Shown: positions 35,865 to 44,422, counted from the stretch's first letter. The stretch is 64,000 nucleotides of DNA from JAPOUP01 sp026708635 (GCA_965200115.1 OZ241336.1:3596001-3660000); one strand, 5' to 3'. The notes: a model not told the origin generated them from the sequence alone. Made by a program: numbers and translations.

Positions 35865-37235
35865 ATGCTTTTTCCAACCGCCATTTCATTTTGTCCATTC
35901 CCGCGCCGAACCGTCCGCCTTCTCGCGGCGGCGGCGTGCGCGCTTTTTCCCCTTGACCACGCGCTGGCGCAGCATTCCGGGACCGATCCGGTCCGGGACT
36001 GGGGCGAGCGGATACACCAGGGCTGCGGCGCGGGCGGCCCGGGCTTCGCCGACTGCCTCGCCGGCCTTCTGTCGGACGCGGTGAACGACCACGCCATGGG
36101 CCTCGCCGCCCGCGGGGGCCGCTCGGCCTTCGGCGGGGGCTTCCGGCTCCACGGGCGCCTGGGGTTCGCGCCGTCGGACGGCCTGACCGGCGGGCTTGAC
36201 GCGGTGATCCCCCTGGGGTTCGCCGAGGGTGACGGGACCCCGGACGCCCGTCGCGGGCGGACGGCGCTGTTCGTCCAGCCGGGGGTGACCACCTACCGGG
36301 ACGGCGACGGCGCGCGGCGAAATGACCTGAGCCTCGGGATGGGCTGGCGCGTCCCCGTCGGGGAAACGGACGTGACGGGCCTCTCGGTCCTGTTCCAGGA
36401 GAGCGCGGAGCGCGGCCACGAGCGGCTGGCCCTCGGCGCGGACTACGCGGGCCGCTGGGGCACCGGCCACCTCACCCGCTACGTCCCGGTGACCGGCTGG
36501 CGTCCGGGGCGTCCCGGATACGAGGAGCGCGCGCGCGGCGGCGCGGAGCTGGGCGCGCGCCTGACGGTGACGTCGACCCTGTCGGCCACGGCGGCGGTGG
36601 GCCGCTGGGAGACGGCGGACGGCCACGACCGGACGGCGCGGCTCGGCGCCGACTGGCGGCCCCATCCGTACATGAGCCTGAACGCGGGCTTTGAGACCGG
36701 GGACTTCGTCGGCCCGGGCGCCTCCGGCGGTGGGACCGGCGTCTCGGTGGCGTTCCGCGTCCCGCTGGGCAACGACGCGCGGAACCGGTCCCGGCCCCGC
36801 TGGGAGGGGCTTGGCGTCGCGGGGAACGCGGGCGCGGTTCCCGACCCCTACGCCCCGGTCACCGTGGCGGGCCGCATCGCGACCGTCGAGCGCGCGGTGG
36901 CGGACGCGGGCCCTGACGCGGACGCGGGCGCGGGGCCTGACGGCGTGTCGGTCGCGTTCCTCCAGGACGCCGCGGGCACCGGGAGCCGCGTGGGCGTGCG
37001 GGTCTCGGTTGCGGAACCGCCCGACGCGGACCTGCGGCTGAGCGTGCGGCTGGTTCCGGGCGGCGGCCCCGACCCGGCGGTGCCGGGCGAGGACTTCGCG
37101 GACGGGGCGCATGAGGTTACCATCGCGCGGGGCAGGCGAAGCGCGGACGTGTGGATCCTGCTCCTGCACAATCCGGACCTGCGGACGGACAGGAGCCTGT
37201 CCGTCGAGGTCACGAGAATGCCGACGGCCGGCTGA
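35865..37235 (+). CDS. Inverse autotransporter (intimin/invasin-like) barrel with Calx-beta-like domain
   Basis: 456 residues. Signal peptide (LLAAAACALFPLDHALA, then Q-H-S-G), a Cys-containing linker (QGCGAGGPGFADC), then a beta-barrel with inverse-autotransporter hallmarks: LFVQPGVTTYRDGDGARRNDLSLGMGWRVPV, and RYVPVTGWRPGRPGYEERARGGAELGAR, which mirrors the N-Y-L-P-x-T-G-W...Y-E-x-R-x-x-x-G-x-D block of intimin. The last 110 residues resemble one Calx-beta/Ig-like extracellular domain (PGEDFADGAHEVTI). It is short for the family: a barrel carrying a single passenger domain. AGGGAGG precedes the ATG. Likely adhesin. Confidence 0.72.
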   Translation: MLFPTAISFCPFPRRTVRLLAAAACALFPLDHALAQHSGTDPVRDWGERIHQGCGAGGPGFADCLAGLLSDAVNDHAMGLAARGGRSAFGGGFRLHGRLGFAPSDGLTGGLDAVIPLGFAEGDGTPDARRGRTALFVQPGVTTYRDGDGARRNDLSLGMGWRVPVGETDVTGLSVLFQESAERGHERLALGADYAGRWGTGHLTRYVPVTGWRPGRPGYEERARGGAELGARLTVTSTLSATAAVGRWETADGHDRTARLGADWRPHPYMSLNAGFETGDFVGPGASGGGTGVSVAFRVPLGNDARNRSRPRWEGLGVAGNAGAVPDPYAPVTVAGRIATVERAVADAGPDADAGAGPDGVSVAFLQDAAGTGSRVGVRVSVAEPPDADLRLSVRLVPGGGPDPAVPGEDFADGAHEVTIARGRRSADVWILLLHNPDLRTDRSLSVEVTRMPTAG

Positions 37236-37249
37236 GGGAGGGATCCGAC

Positions 37250-39001
37250 ATGAAAGCGCGCATCGGGATCAATCCAGTCGCCGCGGTATCCGGCCTCCTG
37301 CTTTCGCTTATGCTGGCCGCGTGCGGCGGCGGCGGAGGCGGTGGCGCTGGCGGCGGCGGCGGAGGCGGTGGCACCGGCGGCGGCGGCGGTCAGCAGATGA
37401 ACATCACGCCCGGCGGCAACTTTTACGGCGCGCTGGATTGGGGTTCGCGGGGACAGTACTGCGACAGCGGCTGGGCCGTGGGCGTCGCGACGGGCTACGC
37501 GAGCAGAGCCGCCGCGAGGGCGGCGGCCATACGCCAGTGCCGGAGCGAGGGGGGGACGGACTGCGGGCCGGATGTCACCGAATTCGGCAGCGCCTATTCC
37601 AGAGGCAACCAGTGCGTCGCCTCGGCGTTCGGTCGGAATCCGTCGGGCGGATGCGGATTACGCACCCGCAAGGGGAGAACGTCCTCGGCGGCGGAATCCG
37701 CGGCCCTGGCCGAATGCCGAAGCGACGGCTTCAGCTGCCGGATCGTAACGACGGCGTGCTCGACGTCGGGTCCGGCGGCTTCATACTCCCGCCGCGCGAG
37801 CGGCGGCTCGGGCGGCCCCGGAGACGGCGGCACGCCTCCGGTCGTCACCCCGCCGGTCAACCCACCTCCGGTCACCCCGCCCGCGGGCGGCGGCAACCGA
37901 TCCTACGGCGAGTTTGTCTTTAGCGCTCGGAGCGGCGACTGCTCCGACGGCTACGCCCTGGGCGTCGCGACGGGCCACTCCACGGTGAACGGCGCGAGGG
38001 CGGCGGCCAGGAACCGGTGCGAGAGCGCGGGGGGACGGAGCTGCGGGAGCGGTTTCCGCCAGTTCGGCAGCGCCTATTCCGGCGGCAACCAGTGCGCCGC
38101 GGTGGCGCATGGCTGGAACCCGTCGACCCGCCTATGCCATCTCCGCTCCGGCAACGGATCGGGGACCGCGGCGGCGGAATCCGCGGCGCTGTCCGCGTGC
38201 CGGGCCGGCGGCTACAGCTGCGCGGTCGCGGCGTCGGCGTGCTCGACGTCGGGCGTGGAGAGCTCGGATCAGGGGACCGGAAGCTTCAACGGGGGCGGCG
38301 CGCCTACGGTCGTCACCCCGCCGGTCGCCACCCCGCCTTCGGTCGGCAACAGGCGGCCCGTTGTCGCGGGGGGGTTCCGCCCCGGGACGGTCCGGCAGGG
38401 GCGCACCGTAAGCTGGTCGATATCCGGGGTATTCAGCGATCCGGACGGCGACCGGCTGACCTACGGGGCGTCGTCCAGCGACCGGGACATCGCGACCGCC
38501 CGGTATTCCGGGGGACGCGTGTACGTCACGGGCGGTCGGGACTACACGGGCACGGCCAGGATCACCGTCACCGCCACCGACCCCGGCAGGCTCACGGCGA
38601 CAACGACGTTTTCCGTGCGGGTCACCGAGGGGTCCACTACGGGCAGCCCCGGCGGCGGCGCAAGCCGGTGGGCGGCCATCGCCGTGGACGGAGGCAGCGG
38701 CTTTGCCCGGCAGAACTGTACAAGCCGGGCCGCGGGATGGATCTCGGACCGTTCGAGCCGCGCATCGGCCCAGAACGCCGCGGTCCAGGGGTGCCGGAAC
38801 GGCGGGGGCACGCGTTGCGTCGCGGTTGCCTCGTGGGCAAACGGCTGCGGCGCCTACGCCGAGGGCCAAAGGTGCGGAGGCGGCTGGTCATCGGGCTTCA
38901 GCACGGGAGCCGCGGCGCGGTCCAGGGCATTGGCCGAATGCGCTTCACAAACCACGGGCTGCCGGGTGTTTGCAACCGTCTGCACCCCAAATTCCCGATG
39001 A
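37250..39001 (+). CDS. Surface lipoprotein with three DUF4189 repeats and an Ig/cadherin-like domain
   Basis: 583 residues, starting 14 bases after the barrel gene with GGAGGGA upstream. The lipobox MLAAC is followed by a long Gly linker. Two DUF4189 units (about 60-180 and 215-335), each Y-G...W-x-x-G-V-A-T-G...A-A-R-x-x-C...G-G...C-G..F-G-S-A-Y-S...Q-C-x-A, are joined by Pro/Thr linkers; then a cadherin/dystroglycan-like domain (RPVVAGGFRPGTVRQ...TITATDPG-type), and a third DUF4189 unit at the end. Paired Cys in each unit suggest disulfides. Probably displayed on the surface, perhaps by or with the neighbouring barrel protein. Confidence 0.8.
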   Translation: MKARIGINPVAAVSGLLLSLMLAACGGGGGGGAGGGGGGGGTGGGGGQQMNITPGGNFYGALDWGSRGQYCDSGWAVGVATGYASRAAARAAAIRQCRSEGGTDCGPDVTEFGSAYSRGNQCVASAFGRNPSGGCGLRTRKGRTSSAAESAALAECRSDGFSCRIVTTACSTSGPAASYSRRASGGSGGPGDGGTPPVVTPPVNPPPVTPPAGGGNRSYGEFVFSARSGDCSDGYALGVATGHSTVNGARAAARNRCESAGGRSCGSGFRQFGSAYSGGNQCAAVAHGWNPSTRLCHLRSGNGSGTAAAESAALSACRAGGYSCAVAASACSTSGVESSDQGTGSFNGGGAPTVVTPPVATPPSVGNRRPVVAGGFRPGTVRQGRTVSWSISGVFSDPDGDRLTYGASSSDRDIATARYSGGRVYVTGGRDYTGTARITVTATDPGRLTATTTFSVRVTEGSTTGSPGGGASRWAAIAVDGGSGFARQNCTSRAAGWISDRSSRASAQNAAVQGCRNGGGTRCVAVASWANGCGAYAEGQRCGGGWSSGFSTGAAARSRALAECASQTTGCRVFATVCTPNSR

Positions 39002-39053
39002 CGGCCCGGCCAGGAGGACCGTCGGACCGCGGCGCGGAAACGTAACCGTCTCG

Positions 39054-39075
39054 GGGGCGGCCTTCGGGCCGCCCC
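39054..39075 (+). terminator. Stem-loop terminator after DUF4189 lipoprotein gene
   Basis: A perfect 9-bp stem GGGGCGGCC (39054-39062) with its complement (39067-39075) around a UUCG tetraloop. It lacks a clean U-run but the very stable loop makes it a likely transcript end or processing point. Confidence 0.55.
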
Positions 39076-39121
39076 GTTGCCCTCCTAACCCTTGAATATC
39101 GACAGCGAAGGAGACCGAACC

Positions 39122-40075
39122 ATGGAGTCATTGATCGATACCGGGAACGGAGCGAAAGCCCTGGCCGCCGCGGCCCTCGCCCTTCTCGCGGCCTGCGGCG
39201 GCGGCGGGGGAGGCGGCGGGGTCTCCGTCGAGGGGCTCGCCCACGGCTGGCTGCCGCCGCTGGAGACCGTCGCGGACCAGGACGAAAGGGCGCTGGCCAT
39301 ACTGCCGGAGATCGATTCGGAGTTCATCTCCAGCTCTTACTTCGAGAGCAGCCTTCCGGCCGTGGGGAGGGCGATAACCCGTCACCGGTGCACCGGAACG
39401 CGGGCCGGATGCGTGGGAGTGTATCCGCCTGACGAAACGGAGCGATCCGTCACCCACGTTCCGGCGGACGGGAAACTCGTGGTTAACGGAACCCGGACAC
39501 CGTTCCGGTCGAGGAACGGGGTGACACTGATAAGGACGCACCGAAACGTCGTGTCTCCCGTCGAAGGAAGCCAGGCCACCGGGAGCGAAACCCGGCTGGG
39601 CGCGTGGATGGAGTACGGTCATTTCCGGTTCCACCAGGCCTCCGCCGAACGGCTCTCCCCCACCTACTTCGGGGACCGGACGAGCTTCGCCTACGCCTAC
39701 GGAGACCTCACCCGTTCGGCGCCCGCCGCGTCGGCGACGTGGAAAGGCGTCATGGTCGGCGGGCAGTCTTTCGGCGGCGGCGTCGGCAGGGGAGGGCACG
39801 CGCTGATCGGGGACGCGGAACTGGTCTTCGATATGGATAGCGCCACCCTGGACGCCCGCTTCTCCGGCATCGTGAACGCCGACCGTCGCGACGAGCCGCA
39901 CTCCGTCACGGGGGTGGTTTTCTCCGGCGTTCCGGTGGATGGCACGGGCATATTCCGGCAGGGCGGCGACGACAGCCGCATCCAGGGCGGGTTCCACGGC
40001 CCGGACCACGCCGAGACGGTCGGCGTCTTCGAGAAGGCCGGCATCGTGGCCTCCTTCGGGGCGAAAAGGGAATGA
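39122..40075 (+). CDS. Lipoprotein with TbpB-like C-terminal barrel
   Basis: 317 residues. Lipobox LLAAC followed by a Gly-rich linker and a 130-residue variable domain with one Cys pair (HRCTGTRAGC). The C-terminal 150 residues follow the TbpB-type eight-strand barrel pattern: ATWKGVMVGG, IGDAELVFDMDSATLDARFSGI, GTGIFRQGG, IQGGFHGPDHAETVGVFEKAGIVASFGAKRE. The ending G-x-F-x-G-P-x-H-x-E-x-x-G-x-F...SFGAKR recurs in the phase-variable lipoprotein at 43155. GAAGGAGA precedes the ATG. Likely outer-membrane anchored; ligand unknown. Confidence 0.78.
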   Translation: MESLIDTGNGAKALAAAALALLAACGGGGGGGGVSVEGLAHGWLPPLETVADQDERALAILPEIDSEFISSSYFESSLPAVGRAITRHRCTGTRAGCVGVYPPDETERSVTHVPADGKLVVNGTRTPFRSRNGVTLIRTHRNVVSPVEGSQATGSETRLGAWMEYGHFRFHQASAERLSPTYFGDRTSFAYAYGDLTRSAPAASATWKGVMVGGQSFGGGVGRGGHALIGDAELVFDMDSATLDARFSGIVNADRRDEPHSVTGVVFSGVPVDGTGIFRQGGDDSRIQGGFHGPDHAETVGVFEKAGIVASFGAKRE

Positions 40076-40145
40076 TCCCATCCGCGACGGCGGGGAGGAC
40101 GGTCTGCGGATCGCCCGCTTTATCCAGGAACGAAAGGAGCCAGCC

Positions 40146-40217
40146 ATGCCACCGCCCATAACGGTGAGTGAGCTGCGCACGGACGATTCGGAGCGCAACG
40201 TGGGAAAAACACCATGA
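40146..40217 (+). CDS. Possible 23-residue peptide coupled to the small lipoprotein gene
   Basis: AAAGGAGCC sits before ATG 40146; the frame encodes MPPPITVSELRTDDSERNVG and four more residues, and its TGA overlaps the ATG of the lipoprotein gene at 40214 as ATGA. The ribosome site and coupling make translation plausible; a leader peptide role is possible. No homology recognised. Confidence 0.35.
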   Translation: MPPPITVSELRTDDSERNVGKTP

Positions 40218-40552
40218 AGAGAGCTGCGTTGCTTGCGGGCGGTCTGCTGGCACTCGGAGCCTGCGACAGGGAACGGCAGGAACCTTGGTTCGTCTACGCC
40301 AATGGCAACCTACAGTGCTCAGGTGGAGGGTCGTCGGTGAAGACGAACGTCAAGGCTATTGAGGCGGCTAGTGATTCTATAGGGTCTTTGGTGGAAGTTT
40401 TCCAAGATTCCTCATCTCCTGAAGACTTCAACGGAACCAACGGAGCAACCGATCAAACCGAACCTGCCTTCGAGAAAGCGGCTAAAGCGTGCGGGGACTT
40501 TCTCGCGCGGGTGCGGGTGAAGGACCCAAACACGGAGAACGGCCAGCAATGA
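40214..40552 (+). CDS. Small lipoprotein of unknown function
   Basis: 112 residues. Short lipoprotein signal peptide MKRAALLAGGLLALGAC; the mature part (DRERQEPWFVYANGNLQCSGG...AFEKAAKACGDFLARVRVKD) has two further Cys that could pair. The Glu/Asp-rich, helical C-terminus carries no known motif. Flanked by two short coupled frames (ATGA overlaps at both ends), so it seems to sit in a micro-operon of small proteins. Confidence 0.65.
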   Translation: MKRAALLAGGLLALGACDRERQEPWFVYANGNLQCSGGGSSVKTNVKAIEAASDSIGSLVEVFQDSSSPEDFNGTNGATDQTEPAFEKAAKACGDFLARVRVKDPNTENGQQ

Positions 40553-40650
40553 GGACGTTGCGGAAGGTTCCGGAAGCGGATCGGTCCAGCATGAACGAAG
40601 ACCAACTCAGGACCGTATTGGATGCCTCCAGGCACCCGGACGCGGATTGA
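40549..40650 (+). CDS. Possible 33-residue coupled small protein
   Basis: ATG 40549 overlaps the lipoprotein stop (ATGA). The frame (MRTLRKVPEADRSSMNEDQL...) is hydrophilic with no motif. Support is only the overlap and the position between two likely genes. Confidence 0.3.
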   Translation: MRTLRKVPEADRSSMNEDQLRTVLDASRHPDAD

Positions 40651-40665
40651 CGAAAGGGGAGAGCG

Positions 40666-40902
40666 ATGACGGATGGCAAGGCAACCCTTCGCGGGGAAGT
40701 GGCGGTGAGCGAACTGAACACGGGTGGAAAGCCGGGCGACAACACGATCGTCATCGCGATGACGCGCGACGCCGCCGGCTGGTTCAAGGACGTGCTGAAG
40801 TACTACATTTCCGAGGGGCAGACCCCACACTACAAAGCGGTATGCGTGGAGTTGTCCCAAAAGACCCTGGACGAAATGAACAAGTGCTTTCCCGACAAAT
40901 GA
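40666..40902 (+). CDS. Small hypothetical protein
   Basis: 78 residues, AAGGGGAGAG six bases before the ATG. No signal peptide. Sequence MTDGKATLRGEVAVSELNTG... has a two-layer beta/alpha look (VAVSEL, DNTIVIAMTRD, WFKDVLKYYI) and two Cys near the end. No family recognised. The segment VSEL-x-T is shared with the 23-residue peptide upstream, perhaps by chance. Confidence 0.5.
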   Translation: MTDGKATLRGEVAVSELNTGGKPGDNTIVIAMTRDAAGWFKDVLKYYISEGQTPHYKAVCVELSQKTLDEMNKCFPDK

Positions 40903-40995
40903 TCGGGCTTCAAAGAGGCGAAAGCTGCGGACGGCCAGCTACCAAAGGCCAACGGCGACGCCGGCGGAAAGGTTTTTCACGCTCGAAGGCCGGTG

Positions 40996-41752
40996 ATGGC
41001 TGAAACCGGCTGGGTCATCAACCTCGCGGACTCGACGGAGCGGATGGAGAGCGCGGGGGCGGAGCTTGGGCGCGGGGGCTTTATGGTGGCGCGGGTGGAC
41101 GCGTCCGACGGGCGCGGCAGGGCGCTCAACGATTTTGAGGGCTATGACGACGCCATGGCCCGCCGCTTCATGGGCCGTTCCCTGACCCCGGGCGAGCTGG
41201 GCTGCCATGAAAGCCACATGCGCGCCCTGACGGCCTTTCTCGACAGCGGCGACGATATCGCCCTGATCGTTGAGGACGATTTCGGGTTCACTGGGGGGGG
41301 GGGGGGGGGTGAAGTCCACGTACGCCGTCATCGCCTGGATGCGCCAAAACCCTCACTGGCACGCCGTCAACATCGGCGCCCACAGGCGAAAGATCACGAC
41401 CCCGCTGGCCGAACTGGCCGGGCGGGAACTGGTCCGCGCCCATTACTTTCCGATGCTCGCCCACGCCATCGTCTGGAGCCGGGCGGGCGCCGAGGCCCTG
41501 CTGGCCCGGCGCCATCCGGCATTCTGTCCAGCCGACAACATGTACCGCCATGTCCTCACCCGCTCCGACCGGGGCCTGGCCCTCTATCCCCCGGCGGCGG
41601 TGGCGGGTGCCTTCGACAGCGAGATCACGGCGCGGTCGGGCGGGCCGCGAGGAAAGCGGGGACGAACGGCGCTCTATGGCTGGCGCAAACAGAAACGGCT
41701 CTGGACGGAGAAGATGGTCGCCCTGCGGCACCAAAGGGCCGCGCGGGCATAA
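40996..41752 (+). CDS. GT25-family glycosyltransferase, phase-variable, currently out of frame
   Basis: The first 99 codons encode a GT25 (LPS/LOS glycosyltransferase) N-terminus: WVINLADSTERM, the LTPGELGCHESHMRA motif and ALIVEDDFGF. A run of 17 G at 41293-41309 then throws the frame; the rest (KSTYAVIAWM...MVALRHQRAARA) continues in another frame to a stop at 41750-41752. Removing one G (or adding two) restores a 251-residue protein, the normal GT25 size. GAAGG lies before ATG 40996. It would add a sugar to the cell-surface glycolipid when on. It could also be an assembly artefact, but a second GT25 gene nearby has the same design. Confidence 0.8.
41293..41309 (+). repeat. Poly-G tract of 17 nt inside a GT25 gene
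   Basis: Seventeen consecutive G in the middle of the coding frame. Such runs mutate by slipped-strand mispairing and switch the gene on and off; with 17 the frame is off. Exact length in the population may vary and is hard to sequence. Confidence 0.85.
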
Positions 41753-41797
41753 CCGCCGTTTTCGGGAGGTTTCGAAGCGCGGGTGACGGCCCGGCCG

Positions 41798-42595
41798 CTA
41801 CGTCCCGTCCGTGTGAAGGCGCCTGCGGAAAGGTTTCATCGGGGCGCGTTTCCAGGCATCCACCGTCCTGCGGAACGGCGGAGCGTAAACGCCGAGAACC
41901 CGCCGCCTTTCCTTGTTCCGGTCGTTGTTTTGCCTTCTGGAGCGTTCGATCAGCGACGCTCCATGATCCGGGTGCAGCACAAGGAAGGGGTGGACGATAC
42001 GGCATTCCCGGCGGGCGACCAGGGCCTCGACGCAGTCCGGCCAGTCGGCCACGCACGTGACGGGCAGGGCGCCATCAATGAAATGCCTCGCCGCCTGAAA
42101 CGATATGACGTAGCCGCTCGCTCCGATGAGGTTGAATCCGGGGGCGCGCAGGTAGGATCCGTAGCCATCGAAAAGACGTTTCGCGCCCGACCTTCTAACG
42201 TATGCCGCCTTTCGGTCGTGACAGACAAGCTGGGTCAGGGACGCGCCCCCGTAGTGCCTTCCCGCGAGGAACTGGCCCAGGTCCGGCCGGGGAACGGCGT
42301 CATCCTCCAGCACAAGGGCATAGGGAATTTCGTCGGCGACGATCCGGCGGTAAACGTCGATGTGGGACAGGGCGCAGGCGAACTCGGCGTCCGTCAGGAA
42401 ATTGCCCCTCCTCCGGGCCTCCGTCCTGTCGATCTCGCTCTCGCGTTCCGGCGGAAGACCCCCCACCCCCCCCCCCCCCCTTCCGTCCACCGCGTCAGCG
42501 AACTGGAACGGCAGGCCGAGACCGTCCAGCGCGGCGGAGACTGTCGCCCGCCTGTCGTGGCAGTCCGGCAGGGATATGACGAACACGGGTATCAT
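41798..42595 (-). CDS. GT25-family glycosyltransferase, phase-variable, currently in frame
   Basis: 265 residues with the GT25 layout: FVISLPDCHDRRA at the start, LTDAEFACALSHIDVYRRIV, YALVLEDDAVP (the acidic metal/UDP-sugar motif), then GASGYVIS and a basic C-terminus. Codons for residues near 42-48 (R-G-G-G-G-V-G-G) lie on a run of 15 G on the coding strand followed by T and six more G, so a change of one base in the tract would end translation early. Convergent with the other GT25 gene 45 bases away. Likely adds a different sugar to lipooligosaccharide. Confidence 0.88.
   Translation of the reverse strand: MIPVFVISLPDCHDRRATVSAALDGLGLPFQFADAVDGRGGGGVGGLPPERESEIDRTEARRRGNFLTDAEFACALSHIDVYRRIVADEIPYALVLEDDAVPRPDLGQFLAGRHYGGASLTQLVCHDRKAAYVRRSGAKRLFDGYGSYLRAPGFNLIGASGYVISFQAARHFIDGALPVTCVADWPDCVEALVARRECRIVHPFLVLHPDHGASLIERSRRQNNDRNKERRRVLGVYAPPFRRTVDAWKRAPMKPFRRRLHTDGT
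42459..42480 (-). repeat. Poly-C/G tract (6 + 15 nt) inside the second GT25 gene
   Basis: On the plus strand C6-A-C15. The uninterrupted 15 (42466-42480) is long enough to slip at high frequency. Currently in frame (gene on). Confidence 0.85.
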
Positions 42596-42785
42596 CCTGG
42601 CGGTCCTCCGGCCTTCATGCGGGAGCGGCGGGGTTGGGGGAAGCGGGAAACAACCGCATCAGCCAGCGCCGCCCCGCGAAGACGATTTAGGGCATCTCCC
42701 GACAGGGGAACAGGGGGCGGCACGGGATTTCGGGGCCGTATGGGCGGCCAGGAACCGTACGGCCGCTGAAGGGTCGGACGGGCAC

Positions 42786-42905
42786 CTACAGGGCACTAAG
42801 AATCGCCCCGATGACCGCGCAGGTCATGACGGCGAGGACGGCGGAGAGCGTGACCATAAGCACCATGTCGATGTCCACCCGGGCCATCAGTTTGCGAATG
42901 CCCAT
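42786..42905 (-). CDS. Small single-TM protein
   Basis: 39 residues: a basic start (MGIRKLMARVDID) and one hydrophobic helix to the end (VLMVTLSAVLAVMTCAVIGAILSAL). GGAAAGG is eight bases upstream of ATG 42905. Reads like a small inner-membrane protein; no family. The longer frame upstream is not supported by a start signal. Confidence 0.45.
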   Translation of the reverse strand: MGIRKLMARVDIDMVLMVTLSAVLAVMTCAVIGAILSAL

Positions 42906-43034
42906 CGGCTCGGCCTTTCCGGTTGAGGAACACACTATTTTCCTAGCTTTTCCCACGTGATATATCAAGGCGGGCAGGGTTTCCCGAGCCGCATGGAGAA
43001 CCGGGGTGAAAATCGGACCGACGACAGGAAATGC

Positions 43035-43091
43035 GCCTCTGAAGCGGGGAACGGACACCGGTTTCCATGTCGCGCCTTGTTCCTTTGTTGG
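43035..43091. repeat. Short dispersed repeat, copy 1
   Basis: 57 bases containing CGGACACCGGTTTCCATGTC, repeated with about four mismatches and one gap at 45097-45152. Just after it comes GGCCCAAACG, the outer end of the inverted-repeat element at 44423-44784. Looks like a recombination junction shared by the accessory cassettes. Confidence 0.6.
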
Positions 43092-43154
43092 CCCAAACGC
43101 CCCGCAAGCCGGGGAAAGATAAAAGATCGTTCACCACAAGAAAGGAAGGACATC

Positions 43155-44277
43155 ATGACACTCAACACTCGCTTGGCCGTCGTTTTCTCGTGCCTTGCCC
43201 TGTTTCTCGCGGCCTGTGGCGGCGGAAATTCTGCGGGGGGGGGGCAACGGCGATGATATGAACGGGGACACACCCGAAACAATGGAGGGCGCCACGGATC
43301 CGATGATGGAACCGTCCAGCGATGAAACGCCGGGCGGGGACACGTCCGACGGGGAAACCACACGCACCGACCCCTCCGATCCATCGGAGACCGAAAACCC
43401 GGTCTCCAATGCCATGCAGCGGTTCCTGGAACCCCACCTCGGTACTGGTTCCTGGAAATCAGTGCACGATCCGTTGCTGTGCGCGGAAGTCATCGTTGAA
43501 GCCAATCCAGGTCTGTGTCAGCGCGTGGGCGGGCGGATCCATAACCATGACGAAAGGGTCGAGAGTCCCTTCGAGGAGGTGGATTACAAAGTTGTTCAGA
43601 ACTACAAAAACTTTGAAATATGGAAAGGGATGTTGCGACAGGATTCTGATGTGCGGGACGGTTTCCTCTGTCGAGACTGTGGCGGCCGAGCCGAAGGCGG
43701 CATCTATTACGACCGTATCGGGTACGCTGCGGAACTGGATCACACGTTGCTCAGCGTCAGTTGGGAGCGGGACATAAACAAAGAGTCAGGAGAGATCATC
43801 GACCCCCGCGAAAAAGATCCTGACTTCAACGGCGACGCCACCACCCATGCCGGGTTCTATGGAAAACTGTCCATGACACCGCCCACGGGTACGGGATCGG
43901 CCTCCTGGTCGGGCGTCATGATCGGGGCCGATTTCCTTGATTCGCCCGACCATAGCGAAGAACCCGATTGGTTTCTGGGCGACGCCCGCGTCGTGATCGA
44001 CAATCTGTCCGATCCCGCTTTGGATGTGGAGTTGACCAACATACAGAACCAGAGCGATGGACCATCGCGGGATGATATCACCTGGAACAATCTTCCCCTC
44101 ACGGATGAGGGCATTTTCTTTCAGGGGGAATTCGTCACTTCTATAAACGGAGTGGGCGCTCGGGGAGATGAAGCCATTTCCGGCGGCTTTAACGGCCCGA
44201 ACCATGAAGAGGTCGGCGGTCAGTTTATAAGTCGGCGCAACAACCTCAGGGGGTCGTTCGGGGCGCGGCGGGAGTAG
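43155..44277 (+). CDS. TbpB-like surface lipoprotein, phase-variable, currently out of frame
   Basis: AAGGAAGGA precedes ATG 43155. The first frame gives a lipoprotein signal (LALFLAACGGGNSAGGG) and then hits a run of 10 G at 43235-43244 that shifts it to an early stop at 43254-43256. In the next frame the protein continues: a Pro/Glu/Thr-rich linker, a domain with four Cys, and a C-terminal barrel ASWSGVMIGADF...GDARVVIDN...GIFFQGEF...AISGGFNGPNHEEVGGQF...GSFGARRE, homologous to 39122-40075. Nine G (or 12) would give a 373-residue lipoprotein. Surface anchored when expressed. Confidence 0.8.
43235..43244 (+). repeat. Poly-G tract of 10 nt just after a lipobox
   Basis: Ten G immediately downstream of the lipobox Cys codon region; frame off at 10, on at 9 or 12. 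Placed where slippage removes the whole mature protein but leaves a short secreted peptide. Confidence 0.8.
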
Positions 44278-44422
44278 GCCCCATCGGAAGGTTTCTTCGC
44301 GGAACCGCGCCAGGGAAGAACGAAACATGAACGCCGGCCGCCGCCGGCTGGGGCGGAACGGGGAGCCGGGCGGTTCCGGGACTTCCCGTGACGCCGGGAT
44401 CCGGGTCCGTGCGGGCCGGAAA

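Noticed and set aside
37321..37395. Gly-codon repeat after the DUF4189 lipobox as a fourth phase-variable tract
   Set aside because: The repeats are in units of three (GGC/GGA), so length changes would not shift the frame; it is a linker.
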